From Desulfuromonadales bacterium (GTDB lineage: Bacteria > Desulfobacterota > Desulfuromonadia > Desulfuromonadales > Syntrophotaleaceae), in NCBI GenBank assembly GCA_013619105.1, contig JABXKU010000003.1, forward strand, positions 1-64,000: DNA of 64,000 bases, in the 5' to 3' direction. This document shows positions 26,601 through 34,053 of the stretch, piece after piece. The translations under genes were made by a program, and so were the position numbers. A model generated the notes under the pieces. The model was not told the origin of the DNA. It searched no databases and worked only from the letters and a program-made list of their open reading frames with translations. Each line of letters opens with the position of its first letter. The stretch's first letter is position 1.

Positions 26601-28037
26601 CTGCATACTCTGGCCAACCAGTTATCCCTCTTCGCTTACCAAAATGTACAGCAGGCCCGTTTTATTACCGAACAAAAACAGGATCAAGAAAAAATAGCTT
26701 TTTTGGCGCACCACGATCAATTGACCGGATTGGCTAACCGTACTCTGTTTGCTGAACATTTTGAACTGGCGGCAGGGCATGCGCGGCGGACCGATACCCA
26801 GCTGGCCCTATGCGTCCTTGATCTGGACGGTTTCAAAGCCATCAACGACTCCTTTGGGCATCCATTAGGGGATCAACTGCTTTGCGAAGTGGCCCAACGA
26901 CTCACCGATGCTGTTCGCAGTAGCGATACGGTGTGCCGCATTGGCGGTGATGAATTTGTTATTCTTTTCACCGACCTTCAGAAAACCGATGCCGTCACTT
27001 CCCTGATCCAAAAAACCATGGCTTGCTTCAAGCCTCGATTTAACCTTAAGGATACTTTTCATACGATCAGTGCCAGTATGGGGGTAGCCGTTTTCCCGGA
27101 AGATGGGGGCAACTTTTCCACCCTATTCGAACATGCTGATGCCGCAATGTATTTTGCCAAAGATTCCGGACGTAACAATGTTCAATTTTTTCACCAGGAA
27201 ATCAATCAACGAGTACAACACCGCTTGACTGTCGAAAAAGAATTACGTCAGGCACTGTTGCACGATCAACTAGAATTGCATTATCAGCCCATTATCCAAT
27301 TGCCAGAAATGCGCATCGCCGGAATGGAAGCACTGGTGCGCTGGCGCCATCCCCAAAAAGGCTTGATTCCACCTGATCAGTTCATACCCATCGCCGAAGA
27401 GTCTAATCTCATCGTCTCCCTTGGCCAGTGGGTTCTTAAAGCCACCTGCCGAACCATGGCGTCTTGGCGCACCTTAGGTTTCCCGGACCTACCGGTTTCG
27501 GTTAATGTCTCTGCCCGGCAGCTCTTCGAAAGTGATTTTGCGAATTTCGTCGAACAGACGCTCATCGACTACGCCTTGCCACCAAAACAATTAGAATTAG
27601 AGGTGACCGAAAATATTTTTTTGGAAAGCTCCGATTCAGTAGAAACGGTCATGAATCACCTCAAGAATATCGGTGTCGGTCTAAGCCTGGATGATTTTGG
27701 TACGGGATATTCCAGCCTCAGCTATCTCAAGCGGTTCCGTATTGAGAAATTAAAAATAGACCGGTCATTCATGGAGCACGTTTGTACCAACCAACAAGAT
27801 GCCATTTTGGTGAAAACAATTCTTCGCATGGCTCAGACCTTGGGTATGCAGGTCGTTTCTGAAGGGGTGGAAACGGTCGGCCAGCTGGAATTCCTGGTCG
27901 AGTTGAACTGTGAACTTGCTCAAGGTTTTTTGTTTAGCAAACCCTTGCCACTGGCTGAAGTTGAAAAAATACTGGCACAGCCAGGGACCTTTAATTTAAG
28001 ACTTCCAAGTGAATCCCTGAACAATTTAGATTCATAA
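23676..28037 (+). CDS. Multidomain sensor: solute-binding, PAS, PocR, GGDEF and EAL domains
   Basis: The 1453-residue protein has a signal peptide (to about residue 26) and a periplasmic family 3 solute-binding domain (about 30-248). One membrane helix (about 262-283) is followed by a coil and four PAS-type domains (roughly 295-415, 425-555, 560-680 and 685-800). A PocR-type ligand-sensing domain (about 830-1010) contains a Cys-rich segment (CCRSD, RCQSAG). GGDEF (RIGGDEF near 1087) and EAL (GMEALVRW near 1215) motifs are intact. It probably couples a periplasmic small molecule and an intracellular ligand to c-di-GMP turnover. The start may be the ATG at 23676 or 23685. It is a single-gene unit ending at a terminator. 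Confidence 0.92.
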   Translation: MDRMNMFWRILSLVFFLLTLPGPLLASQTQLRVGVFSFEPINYQDENNQAKGLNPALLNKIAEERGWQLTYVEGSWAEGLARLQSGEVDLVMSAAYSQQRAQVMDYTVQPTVELWGQVFIKTGSTSINISDLSGQPVGVMHRDISGQNFINTSKSLGVVPRIREFPSFSDVFEAVKNGEVVAGVAPQHYGLRHANQHDLVPSSIQFSPFSIHFVSKKGHHPDILRQIDQTLFRWKNDQGSFYYQQLTYWLNYKEKQEVFPLYLKFILLSVVGVTVLLFFNRLLLKSQVKKRTAELLHSEKRLSATLSSIGDGVISTDKTGRVVSLNGVAEDLTGWSSSEAMGLPITEIFSIINSQTRTVVENPVDHCLQYNRSIDLANHTLLIRRDGTEYHIADSCAPIHDVNGAVIGAVLVFRNVTKEYLRRQQLRTERERLASVLWGTGVGTWEWNIQTGETCVNERWAEMLGYSQKKISPVSIKILEQFVHPDGLQRREKALEWHFRGQSDYYECEFRMRHQAGHWVWVLDRGKVMSWTESGQPLQMVGTHLDITDRKHAEETRRLSDERLQSVFRVAPTGIGVVCNRVFSEVNQRLCEITGYTTEELIGKSSRMLYLSEEDYALVGKTKYAQIKAAGTGAVETRWQRKDGSIRDIWLASSPLDSSDLSLGVTFTALDITLRRKAEEALTESEARYRSLFENNHAVMLILDPGTGEIVDANPAAVSWYGWSRDELRQKNICDINKTLSPKDLLVKMGQTARQPAGSFMFQHQRADGLLRDVEVFSGPVQVAGRSLLYSIIHDITEKKRTERALEKRLLALTRPLDDATSMTFEDLFNLQDIQRLQDDFAHATGVAALMVSPDGTPLTTPSNFRRLCQDIVRKTEMGQANCCRSDASIAQAASQGPTIQRCQSAGLWDAGAAILVDGRHIANWLVGQVRDATQTEDQMRAYARLIGTDEGAMVEAFLEIPVMSGEQFAQVAQALHTLANQLSLFAYQNVQQARFITEQKQDQEKIAFLAHHDQLTGLANRTLFAEHFELAAGHARRTDTQLALCVLDLDGFKAINDSFGHPLGDQLLCEVAQRLTDAVRSSDTVCRIGGDEFVILFTDLQKTDAVTSLIQKTMACFKPRFNLKDTFHTISASMGVAVFPEDGGNFSTLFEHADAAMYFAKDSGRNNVQFFHQEINQRVQHRLTVEKELRQALLHDQLELHYQPIIQLPEMRIAGMEALVRWRHPQKGLIPPDQFIPIAEESNLIVSLGQWVLKATCRTMASWRTLGFPDLPVSVNVSARQLFESDFANFVEQTLIDYALPPKQLELEVTENIFLESSDSVETVMNHLKNIGVGLSLDDFGTGYSSLSYLKRFRIEKLKIDRSFMEHVCTNQQDAILVKTILRMAQTLGMQVVSEGVETVGQLEFLVELNCELAQGFLFSKPLPLAEVEKILAQPGTFNLRLPSESLNNLDS

Positions 28038-28128
28038 CTTTAAACGATACGCTTGTACTTTCAATAGCTGGGACTATCGCTATTTCCGGGGCGTGCTGTT
28101 TCTCGTAACGTACCATGACAAGCCAAAC

Positions 28129-28163
28129 AACAGCCTCTTGATTTCGCCGAAGAGGCTGTTTTA
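28129..28163 (+). terminator. Rho-independent terminator after the sensor gene
   Basis: An 11-bp stem (28129-28139 with 28050-type partner at 28150-28160) is followed by a short T run. Confidence 0.8.
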
Positions 28164-28281
28164 AATTGTTGTAGCGAAACGTCGTAATACATCAATCAGA
28201 GATATCTTTGGATATATTTCCGGATGGGGTGCGGGGGGGGGGGCAAGCAAATATCTTTGTAGGCTGGTCACTGAACTGCCT

Positions 28282-28674
28282 TCAGCTGAAATAAAGACGC
28301 CATAGTAAGTCGAATCGTCCGCGTCTAATGAGGTAAGGGCCGGCAAAGGCCATAATTTTCCGGATCATTGTCCGTTGTGGTTCTGCGTAACAGTTGTGCG
28401 GACAATCACGGCAGGCAGGTTTAGGATCAAGTGGACAGCGCAGGCGCCGGTCAATAGCATAGGTCAGCAGTTCCTGGCAATTGGTACAATAGCGATAATG
28501 TTCCAATCCCGGCACGCTAGTCGGTAGCTCTTTCGGGACGAGAGTAGTCTTCGGACCATTGTGGTGATTGCGGCAGTAGACAGTACTGAACAGTGCCAGC
28601 GTTCTTAGATCACGGCGTAGTTTCTTTAGATTGCGTTGGCCTTGTGGGTTGTTTATGGTTTTCATTGCCAACAT
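28282..28674 (-). CDS. ygbA: YgbA-like nitrous oxide-stimulated promoter family protein
   Basis: The 130-residue protein matches the YgbA family (annotated as nitrous oxide-stimulated promoter). The conserved pattern is a YC-x2-H motif near residue 33, a YCTNCQELLTYA zinc-type motif near 62, RLRCPLDPKPACRDCPHNCY near 78, and RTMIRKIMAFAGPYL near 100. Cysteines and histidines suggest a metal site. In enterobacteria the gene is induced by nitric oxide; the biochemical role is unsettled. A FNR-like palindrome lies 28 bases upstream. The start could be the ATG at 28674 or 28665. Confidence 0.85.
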   Translation of the reverse strand: MLAMKTINNPQGQRNLKKLRRDLRTLALFSTVYCRNHHNGPKTTLVPKELPTSVPGLEHYRYCTNCQELLTYAIDRRLRCPLDPKPACRDCPHNCYAEPQRTMIRKIMAFAGPYLIRRGRFDLLWRLYFS

Positions 28675-29028
28675 GCTAACCTATTGCGGTGAAAGAGTCC
28701 TTTGATTCTGCTCAATTGAAGTGTGGAACATTGGGAGTACGCCCTGACTGCTGCGTTCTGGTCAGGCGATGCTCTGCGACCACTGGCTGTGGCTCGTCGA
28801 TAACAGGCCGGTCAGGTGGATGTGAACGGAGGCCCGTATAGTCTGCTGGCCCCTATTTGCGGTAACAAACCGGCGGGTAATGGTCGTGAGTTGGGTCGGT
28901 ATGGACTAGACGGTTTTTTTGATATCCAGGTTATTCTATTGCCGAAAAATGACGACCAGTAGATAGTATGGCAGATGGGGCAGGGGATAGATTGTTCGGT
29001 CAGATCAGGAGTATTTAGTCTGCTCTTG
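28675..29028. other. Gap between ygbA and the KfrA-like gene
   Basis: About 350 bases. It contains the FNR-like box before ygbA and an imperfect hairpin near 28740-28767 (GCCCTGAC with GTCAGGC). An open frame on the minus strand (28812-29039) overlaps the next gene, lacks family resemblance and is not annotated. Confidence 0.5.
28702..28715 (-). promoter_or_regulatory. FNR/CRP-type box upstream of ygbA
   Basis: Minus-strand TTGAGCAGAATCAA has the TTGA-N6-TCAA core and nine of ten positions of TTGAT-N4-ATCAA. It lies only 28 bases from the start codon, close for an activator, so this is the weakest of the three boxes. Confidence 0.35.
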
Positions 29029-29700
29029 TTAGAAGTCAAACAAGCTTTGTTGAACCTTTTTACCTTGTTTTTTTATTGTGCTCACTTTTTTTTGCTGAGG
29101 TGAATCCTGCAGCGGTTCTTCCACGGGGCGAGCATGCGGTTCCTGCTCTAGCGGCTTATTTTCTGAGGTTCGCTTGAGATCCTGTATCTGCTGCAGGGCT
29201 GTTTCATTGGATCGCGGCTTGAGGCGTTCTTCTTGAAGAGGTTTCATCCGGTTGCTAAGGAGGGCGTGGGCGCTGCGCAGCTGGCTTTCAGCCACAGAGG
29301 CCCGCTGCTCTGCATCGTTTTTTTTGTGTTCTAACAGAGTCTGCTGCCGACGGGCTTGCTGAACTTGTTGTATTAAGCGGCGATGCTTTGAGTCCGCTTC
29401 CTTCCTTGTATTCTCAATGCGCTGTTGCGCTTCCTTAAGCTCTTGCTGAACAGCCTGTCGGGATTGGACAGCGGTCTCGTCCAATTCACTCAGCAGGGCA
29501 TGACGCAGTCGGTCCGAGATGACTGTTTCCACTCCCTTTTGCCCTGAGCTTTCCCGTTGCCAACGGCGGTAATGCTTAAGCACCGTAGTCATGGAGCCGC
29601 CGGTTTTCGCCTGTATGGCGCGTACACTCAGGCGTTGGAATTTTTCCAGTTCGGTGCAAGCTTTGGCAACCTGCTCGTAGCTGATACCTTTCCTGGGCAT
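29029..29700 (-). CDS. KfrA-like DNA-binding coiled-coil protein ending in a clamp-type motif
   Basis: The 223-residue protein has a KfrA_N-like DNA-binding domain (about 1-50, GISYEQVAKACTELEKF and TGGSMTTVLKHYRRW). A long Gln/Glu/Arg-rich helical region (about 80-165) should form a coiled coil, followed by a disordered linker and a basic tail. KfrA proteins are known from plasmids, where they bind DNA and help segregation; chromosomal relatives also occur. The extreme C-terminus is QQSLFDF, which fits the beta-clamp binding pattern Q-x-S-L-F. No plasmid genes adjoin it. The function here is unknown. Confidence 0.75.
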   Translation of the reverse strand: MPRKGISYEQVAKACTELEKFQRLSVRAIQAKTGGSMTTVLKHYRRWQRESSGQKGVETVISDRLRHALLSELDETAVQSRQAVQQELKEAQQRIENTRKEADSKHRRLIQQVQQARRQQTLLEHKKNDAEQRASVAESQLRSAHALLSNRMKPLQEERLKPRSNETALQQIQDLKRTSENKPLEQEPHARPVEEPLQDSPQQKKVSTIKKQGKKVQQSLFDF

Positions 29701-30199
29701 GTATCACACTCCTTAATAAGAATTTTGTTATCCTATCGTTGTTTGAAGCGTCTGCCAAGGATAAAGTCTCTTGGACGGCAGGCCCAAAAAGGCCATTAGG
29801 GAACTCATTTTGAGCCGATCATGTCTCGTGGATCATTGGGCCAAGGGTAGAATTCCTACCACTTCGTTGGTGTCGATAATCCATTTTTCTCGACTTATTT
29901 CTGGCGTTGCTGAAAACAGGGTTTATTTATCTATGAGATTATTTGTAAAGAGAATCACGATGTGGGGTCAGATCGGTATATTCTTACAGTCACAATACTA
30001 GGCAATATATTGGTACTAGCTTGATGCCTAGTGGTTTTCTTGCATAATGTTAAATAGATAGCTTTTTAGATTGCTCTGAGAACGTTTTTGAACGCCATCC
30101 ATCTTGCGTATAGGGGGGAGGAGGATTATTGGAAGGGTAACGTTATTCGCTGCTGTGATATTCAGGAATAGGTTGAACAACCTGAAGCAAGGAGCCGTC
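29701..30199. other. Non-coding gap before the DUF3135-type gene
   Basis: About 500 bases, AT-rich. The only structure I see is an 8-bp inverted repeat (29997-30004 with 30025-30032, 20-base loop) followed by a T-rich stretch. A short open frame at 29771-30001 has no protein-like composition. Confidence 0.5.
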
Positions 30200-30553
30200 A
30201 TGGAAAATCATATAGACAAGCTTGATAGTATTTACGAGCAGTTGCAGGGAATCTACCAGCACGATCCAGAAAAATTCGACAGGCTTAGTGCTGATCTGAT
30301 TCGCCAAGCCCTGGATAATGTGCCAGAGGAACACAGGGCAGAAGCCTATGGCATTCAACGCAGGATCGAACATCAGTTGAAAAAGTACAAGGATCCCATT
30401 GCGCGTATGAATGCCATGGTGGAAATTTTTTGGCAGCAATTTCAGAAGTTCCAGGCCGTTATCAATGATCCTTGTGAAATTCTTGAACGCAGGCGTCGCT
30501 GCGGGACTTCGGCCAAGATCCTACCTTTTAAAGGACCAGACCCCGGTCATTAA
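30200..30553 (+). CDS. DUF3135-type small helical protein
   Basis: About 117 residues starting at the ATG at 30200, chosen because AAGGAG lies 6 bases upstream; the frame is open further upstream but reads as non-coding. The protein is helical and charged (RLSADLIRQALDNVPEEHRAEAYGIQRRIEHQL), matching the DUF3135 pattern of an N-terminal (D/E)-x-F motif, a central P-x-x-x-R and a C-terminal helix. No catalytic motif is seen and no function is known. A terminator-like hairpin follows. Confidence 0.68.
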   Translation: MENHIDKLDSIYEQLQGIYQHDPEKFDRLSADLIRQALDNVPEEHRAEAYGIQRRIEHQLKKYKDPIARMNAMVEIFWQQFQKFQAVINDPCEILERRRRCGTSAKILPFKGPDPGH

Positions 30554-30565
30554 GTCAAAGGTCTC

Positions 30566-30606
30566 AACCAAAACACCTACCTTTTACGACAGGTGTATTG
30601 GTTTTT
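30566..30606 (+). terminator. Terminator-like hairpin after the DUF3135-type gene
   Basis: AACCAAAACACCT pairs with AGGTGTATTGGTT with one mismatch and is followed by TTTT. Confidence 0.65.
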
Positions 30607-30694
30607 ATGTTGAGTGCTGTGGTCGCTGGCAAGGAGAACTTTTCTTTCAGGGTGAAATGTTGTAACGTTTGGGCTCTACAAGAAAGGATATCTC

Positions 30695-31030
30695 ATGAGT
30701 GAAAAGCGTTTGGACCTCCGTAAAAATCGTCGCCTAGAGGTCCGGTTCGGTCCGGAGGGGCCGAAACGAATCGGTTTCACCTGCGATATTACCCGCCAGG
30801 GTTTTTTTATTCAGAGCGCCGTGGTCTCTCGACCGGGCACCCTGTTGATCATCACCCTGATTATGGGTCACGACCTGGAGGTCAGGGTGGAGGCTCGTGT
30901 TCAGTGGGCCAAGCGGGTGCCACCTCAACTGCTGCGGGCAGTTAGAAAAGGTGGTATGGGTGTCAAAATCGTCCGTTTTGTTTCCGGCGAAGCTATTTAC
31001 CGGTCCTATTGCGCAGCCCTCCGCGCTTGA
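30695..31030 (+). CDS. PilZ domain c-di-GMP receptor protein
   Basis: The 111-residue protein is a single PilZ domain. The c-di-GMP contact motif R-x3-R is seen in RKNRRLEVRF (residues 9-18), and the second motif (D/N)-x-S-x-x-G appears in variant form as CDITRQGFF. It is a probable cytoplasmic receptor for the signal handled by the two GGDEF-EAL proteins in this window, though a direct link is inference. It has a ribosome-binding site (agaaagga) and is convergent with the tatD/radical SAM gene 31 bases away. Confidence 0.83.
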   Translation: MSEKRLDLRKNRRLEVRFGPEGPKRIGFTCDITRQGFFIQSAVVSRPGTLLIITLIMGHDLEVRVEARVQWAKRVPPQLLRAVRKGGMGVKIVRFVSGEAIYRSYCAALRA

Positions 31031-31061
31031 CGGTTTTTTCTTCGATTTTTCCGGATTATAT

Positions 31062-32453
31062 TCAACCCACCTCGTTATACATTCTCACCAGAAATTGCAC
31101 CCCGAGATCCTCTTCCACAAGTTTGCGGCAGGCCTCCACATCGATTCCTGGCAAGGTCACGACGCTGGCGGTGACCGACGGGATATACTTTTTAGCTTCC
31201 TGGATAAATTCTTTGACCGCCTGATACCCTTCCTCGCCGAAATCTGACTGGCAGATTCGCTGATAGTTTGCAGCATCAGCGGCGTTGAGGGAGACTGAGA
31301 CAGCGTCTATCAGGCCGGCTAATTCAGGCAGGATATTGCGCTGGTGAAACAGGTTTCCCTGGCCATCGGTATTGATCCTGACTTTGATGTCTTGCTCGTG
31401 TAGCCAGGCTGCCACTTCTTTAATCAGGTCAAGGCGCAGCAAAGGTTCGCCGTAGCCGCAAAACACCACTTCTCGATAGTCCTGTGGCCGCCCGATGGCT
31501 TGAATAACCTCCTCCGCGGTCGGTTCCCTTTCCAACTCCAAGGCGTGGCCCTTGACCGTGAAATCCTTAAACTTTGCGCAAAAAATACATTTGTTGCTGC
31601 ACCGGTTGGTGATGTTGAGATAGAGCGCGTCGCGAATTGGGTAGGCGATGCGGCTGCGCTGATCTGGAGCGCCGATACCGAATAAGCGAAAGGCGTTGAG
31701 GCTGGTAGTCCGGGCGATGTCCTCTAGAGAGAGGCCCTTGATTCTGGCCAATTCCTCGGCGGTCTCGCGGACAAATGCCGGCTCATTGCGTTTGCCTCGG
31801 CGGGATTGCGGAGCAAGATAAGGGCAGTCGGTTTCCAGCAGAAGATGGTCGGTGCTGATGGCTTCAGCCACATCCCGCAAGGCCTGGTTAGCGGGGTAGG
31901 TGAGGGGGCCGGGGAAGGAAATATAAAAACCCAGCTCGATGCAGGCTTTAGCCATGGCCAGATCGCCGCTGAAGCAGTGCAACACTCCACCGACCTGCTG
32001 CGCCTGCTCTTCTTGCAATATACGCAATACGTCTTGGTGGGCGTCTCGATCGTGAACGATAATCGGCAGGTCTAATTCTATGGCCAAGGCGATCTGACGA
32101 CGAAAAGCGGTCTCTTGAATATCATGAGGGCAGTGGTCTCGATAATAGTCGAGACCCATTTCGCCGATGGCCACTACTTTATCCTGCAGGGCCAGGGCTT
32201 TTAACTCGGCCATCACTTCGTCGGTCGCCTCCCGGGCAGCGTGGGGATGAATACCGACTGCGGCATAGACTTCATCATAGGTTGTTGCGATCTCGACGCT
32301 AGTCTTAGAGCTGGCCAGATCACAGCCGATGGTCAGGATATGGTTCACACCAGCGGTCTTGGCCGCGTCAATAACCTGGGGCCGGTCAGCTGCAAAGCGC
32401 CCGTTGTCGAGGTGGGCATGAGTGTCAATGAGAGCGGGGGGACGATGGTCCAT
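31062..32453 (-). CDS. TatD-family hydrolase fused to TatD-linked radical SAM protein
   Basis: The 463-residue protein is a natural fusion. Residues 1-255 are a TatD-type metal-dependent hydrolase with DTHAHLD (10-16), GEMGLDYY (near 98), VHDRDA (near 132) and ETDCPYLAP (near 205). Residues about 270-463 are the radical SAM protein that in other genomes is encoded next to TatD, with C-x3-C-x2-C in NRCSNKCIFC near 284 and the GYGEPLLR SAM-binding motif near 340. The TatD part may act as a nuclease or D-aminoacyl-tRNA-type hydrolase; the substrate of the radical SAM half is unknown. It is the last gene of the tmk-holB-ricT-metG operon. Confidence 0.92.
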   Translation of the reverse strand: MDHRPPALIDTHAHLDNGRFAADRPQVIDAAKTAGVNHILTIGCDLASSKTSVEIATTYDEVYAAVGIHPHAAREATDEVMAELKALALQDKVVAIGEMGLDYYRDHCPHDIQETAFRRQIALAIELDLPIIVHDRDAHQDVLRILQEEQAQQVGGVLHCFSGDLAMAKACIELGFYISFPGPLTYPANQALRDVAEAISTDHLLLETDCPYLAPQSRRGKRNEPAFVRETAEELARIKGLSLEDIARTTSLNAFRLFGIGAPDQRSRIAYPIRDALYLNITNRCSNKCIFCAKFKDFTVKGHALELEREPTAEEVIQAIGRPQDYREVVFCGYGEPLLRLDLIKEVAAWLHEQDIKVRINTDGQGNLFHQRNILPELAGLIDAVSVSLNAADAANYQRICQSDFGEEGYQAVKEFIQEAKKYIPSVTASVVTLPGIDVEACRKLVEEDLGVQFLVRMYNEVG

Positions 32454-32465
32454 AATGGTTCTCCA

Positions 32466-32497
32466 ATACTAAGGGGCGCAAAAGCGCCCCTTAGTAT
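32466..32497. repeat. 14-bp perfect stem-loop between metG and tatD/radical SAM
   Basis: ATACTAAGGGGCGC (32466-32479) pairs perfectly with 32484-32497 across an AAAA loop. On the transcribed minus strand no U-tract follows. Instead the ribosome-binding site (GGAG) of the downstream gene comes immediately after, so it may be an RNA processing or stability element rather than a simple terminator. Confidence 0.75.
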
Positions 32498-32520
32498 AAA
32501 CGACTATGTGAAGGACTGCG

Positions 32521-34053
32521 TTACTCTGCTTCAATGCGGGGAAAGAGGGGCGCAGCTTTGGCAATAGGTGTTCCGGGCTGTAGCAGTCCCCAGCGGCTGT
32601 TATCGATCAGATTTAATTCAGCTTCTGGCTGGCCAAGGGTCGACATAATACTCTTGGCGGTATCGGGCAGAAAGGGACCGACCAGCAGGGCGACGAGGCG
32701 TACCGCTTCAAGCAGATTGTAGAGCACCGTGCCAAGGCGTTCCTGTTGCGCAGGGTCTTTTGCCAGGGCCCAGGGACTACTGTCATCAATGTATTTGTTG
32801 GCAGCACTGATCAGTTCCCAGATGGCTTGCAGGGCTTTGTTGAAGGCCTGCTCATTCATCAACTGATTGACCCGCTCTATAACCGGTGCAAAGCGGCTGA
32901 TGAAGGCTTCATCCGATTCATTTAAGGTGCTGACACCGGGCAATACACCGTCACAGTATTTGTTAACCATGGCGGTAGAACGGCTCACCAGGTTGCCGAG
33001 ATCGTTGGCCAAGTCCGAATTAAGACGATGGATGAGTGACGAATGGGAAAAGTCGCCGTCGAGGCCAAAGGGGACCTCACGCAGTAAGAAGTAGCGAATG
33101 GCGTCGGCCCCGTATTTGTCGATAAGCATGTTCGGCTCGACTACGTTCGCCAGACTTTTGCTCATCTTCTGTCCCTCGACAGTCCACCAGCCATGGGCAA
33201 AGACCTTTTCTGGCAAGGGAAGGCCGGCAGCCAAGAGAAAGGTCGGCCAGTAGACGGTGTGAAAGCGCAAAATGTCTTTACCGATGATGTGCACGTTCGC
33301 TGGCCAGAATTTTTCAAAATTCTGATCTTTACCATCGGGGTAGCCGAGGGCGGTGATGTAATTGGTCAGGGCGTCAAACCAAACGTAGATGACATGTTTT
33401 TCATTGTCCGGTACCGGAATCCCCCAGGAGAAGGAGGTGCGGGAGATAGACAGGTCTCGAAGACCTTCACGGACAAAGTTCAGGATTTCATTGCGCCGAG
33501 AACGAGGCTGGATAAAGTCAGGATTTTCCTCAATGTGCTGCAGTAGGGCTTCCTGGTATTTGCTCATCCGGAAGAAGTACGATTCTTCCTTTAACTTGTC
33601 CGTTGGCCGGCCGCAGTCGGGGCAGCAGCCCTCGATAAGTTGTGTTTCGGTCCAAAAGGTTTCGCAGGGGGTACAGTACCAATCTTCGTATTCACCGAGG
33701 TAAATATCGTCGGATGCAAAGAGTTTTTTAAAGAGGTAATGGACCCCTTTTTTATGGCGCTCCTGCGAGGTCCGGATAAAGTCGGTATGGCTAATGTTGA
33801 GTTTATCCCATAAGGCCTGAAAGCGCTTGACCACACGGTCTGCCAGTTCCAAAGGTGTTTCACCCTTTGCTTGAGCTGCCTTTTCCACCTTCTGCCCGTG
33901 TTCATCTGTGCCGGTCAGGAAAAAGACGTCATAGCCCTGAGCCCGTTTGTAGCGGGCCAATACATCGCAGGCCACAGTGGTATAAGCATGTCCGATGTGG
34001 GGTACATCGTTGACATAATATATAGGGGTTGTGACGTAGAAGCGCTTATCCAT
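32521..34053 (-). CDS. metG: Methionyl-tRNA synthetase
   Basis: The 510-residue enzyme charges tRNA-Met. The class I signatures are present: PHIGHAYT near residue 18 and KMSKS near 297. A zinc-type knuckle is formed by CTPC and CCPDC (near 126-145), giving the MetRS1-type with two CxxC pairs. It ends after the anticodon-binding helical domain, without the C-terminal dimerisation or tRNA-binding EMAPII-like domain. Its start overlaps the ricT stop by 8 bases. Confidence 0.96.
   Translation of the reverse strand: MDKRFYVTTPIYYVNDVPHIGHAYTTVACDVLARYKRAQGYDVFFLTGTDEHGQKVEKAAQAKGETPLELADRVVKRFQALWDKLNISHTDFIRTSQERHKKGVHYLFKKLFASDDIYLGEYEDWYCTPCETFWTETQLIEGCCPDCGRPTDKLKEESYFFRMSKYQEALLQHIEENPDFIQPRSRRNEILNFVREGLRDLSISRTSFSWGIPVPDNEKHVIYVWFDALTNYITALGYPDGKDQNFEKFWPANVHIIGKDILRFHTVYWPTFLLAAGLPLPEKVFAHGWWTVEGQKMSKSLANVVEPNMLIDKYGADAIRYFLLREVPFGLDGDFSHSSLIHRLNSDLANDLGNLVSRSTAMVNKYCDGVLPGVSTLNESDEAFISRFAPVIERVNQLMNEQAFNKALQAIWELISAANKYIDDSSPWALAKDPAQQERLGTVLYNLLEAVRLVALLVGPFLPDTAKSIMSTLGQPEAELNLIDNSRWGLLQPGTPIAKAAPLFPRIEAE

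Noticed and set aside
28233..28243. Run of 11 G as a phase-variation tract
   Set aside because: The homopolymer is striking but lies in non-coding sequence downstream of ygbA on the minus strand, and no gene is switched by its length; it may also be a sequencing artefact.
28812..29039. 75-codon minus-strand frame with a CPIC motif
   Set aside because: It overlaps the 3' end of the better-supported KfrA-like gene and has no family resemblance or ribosome-binding site.
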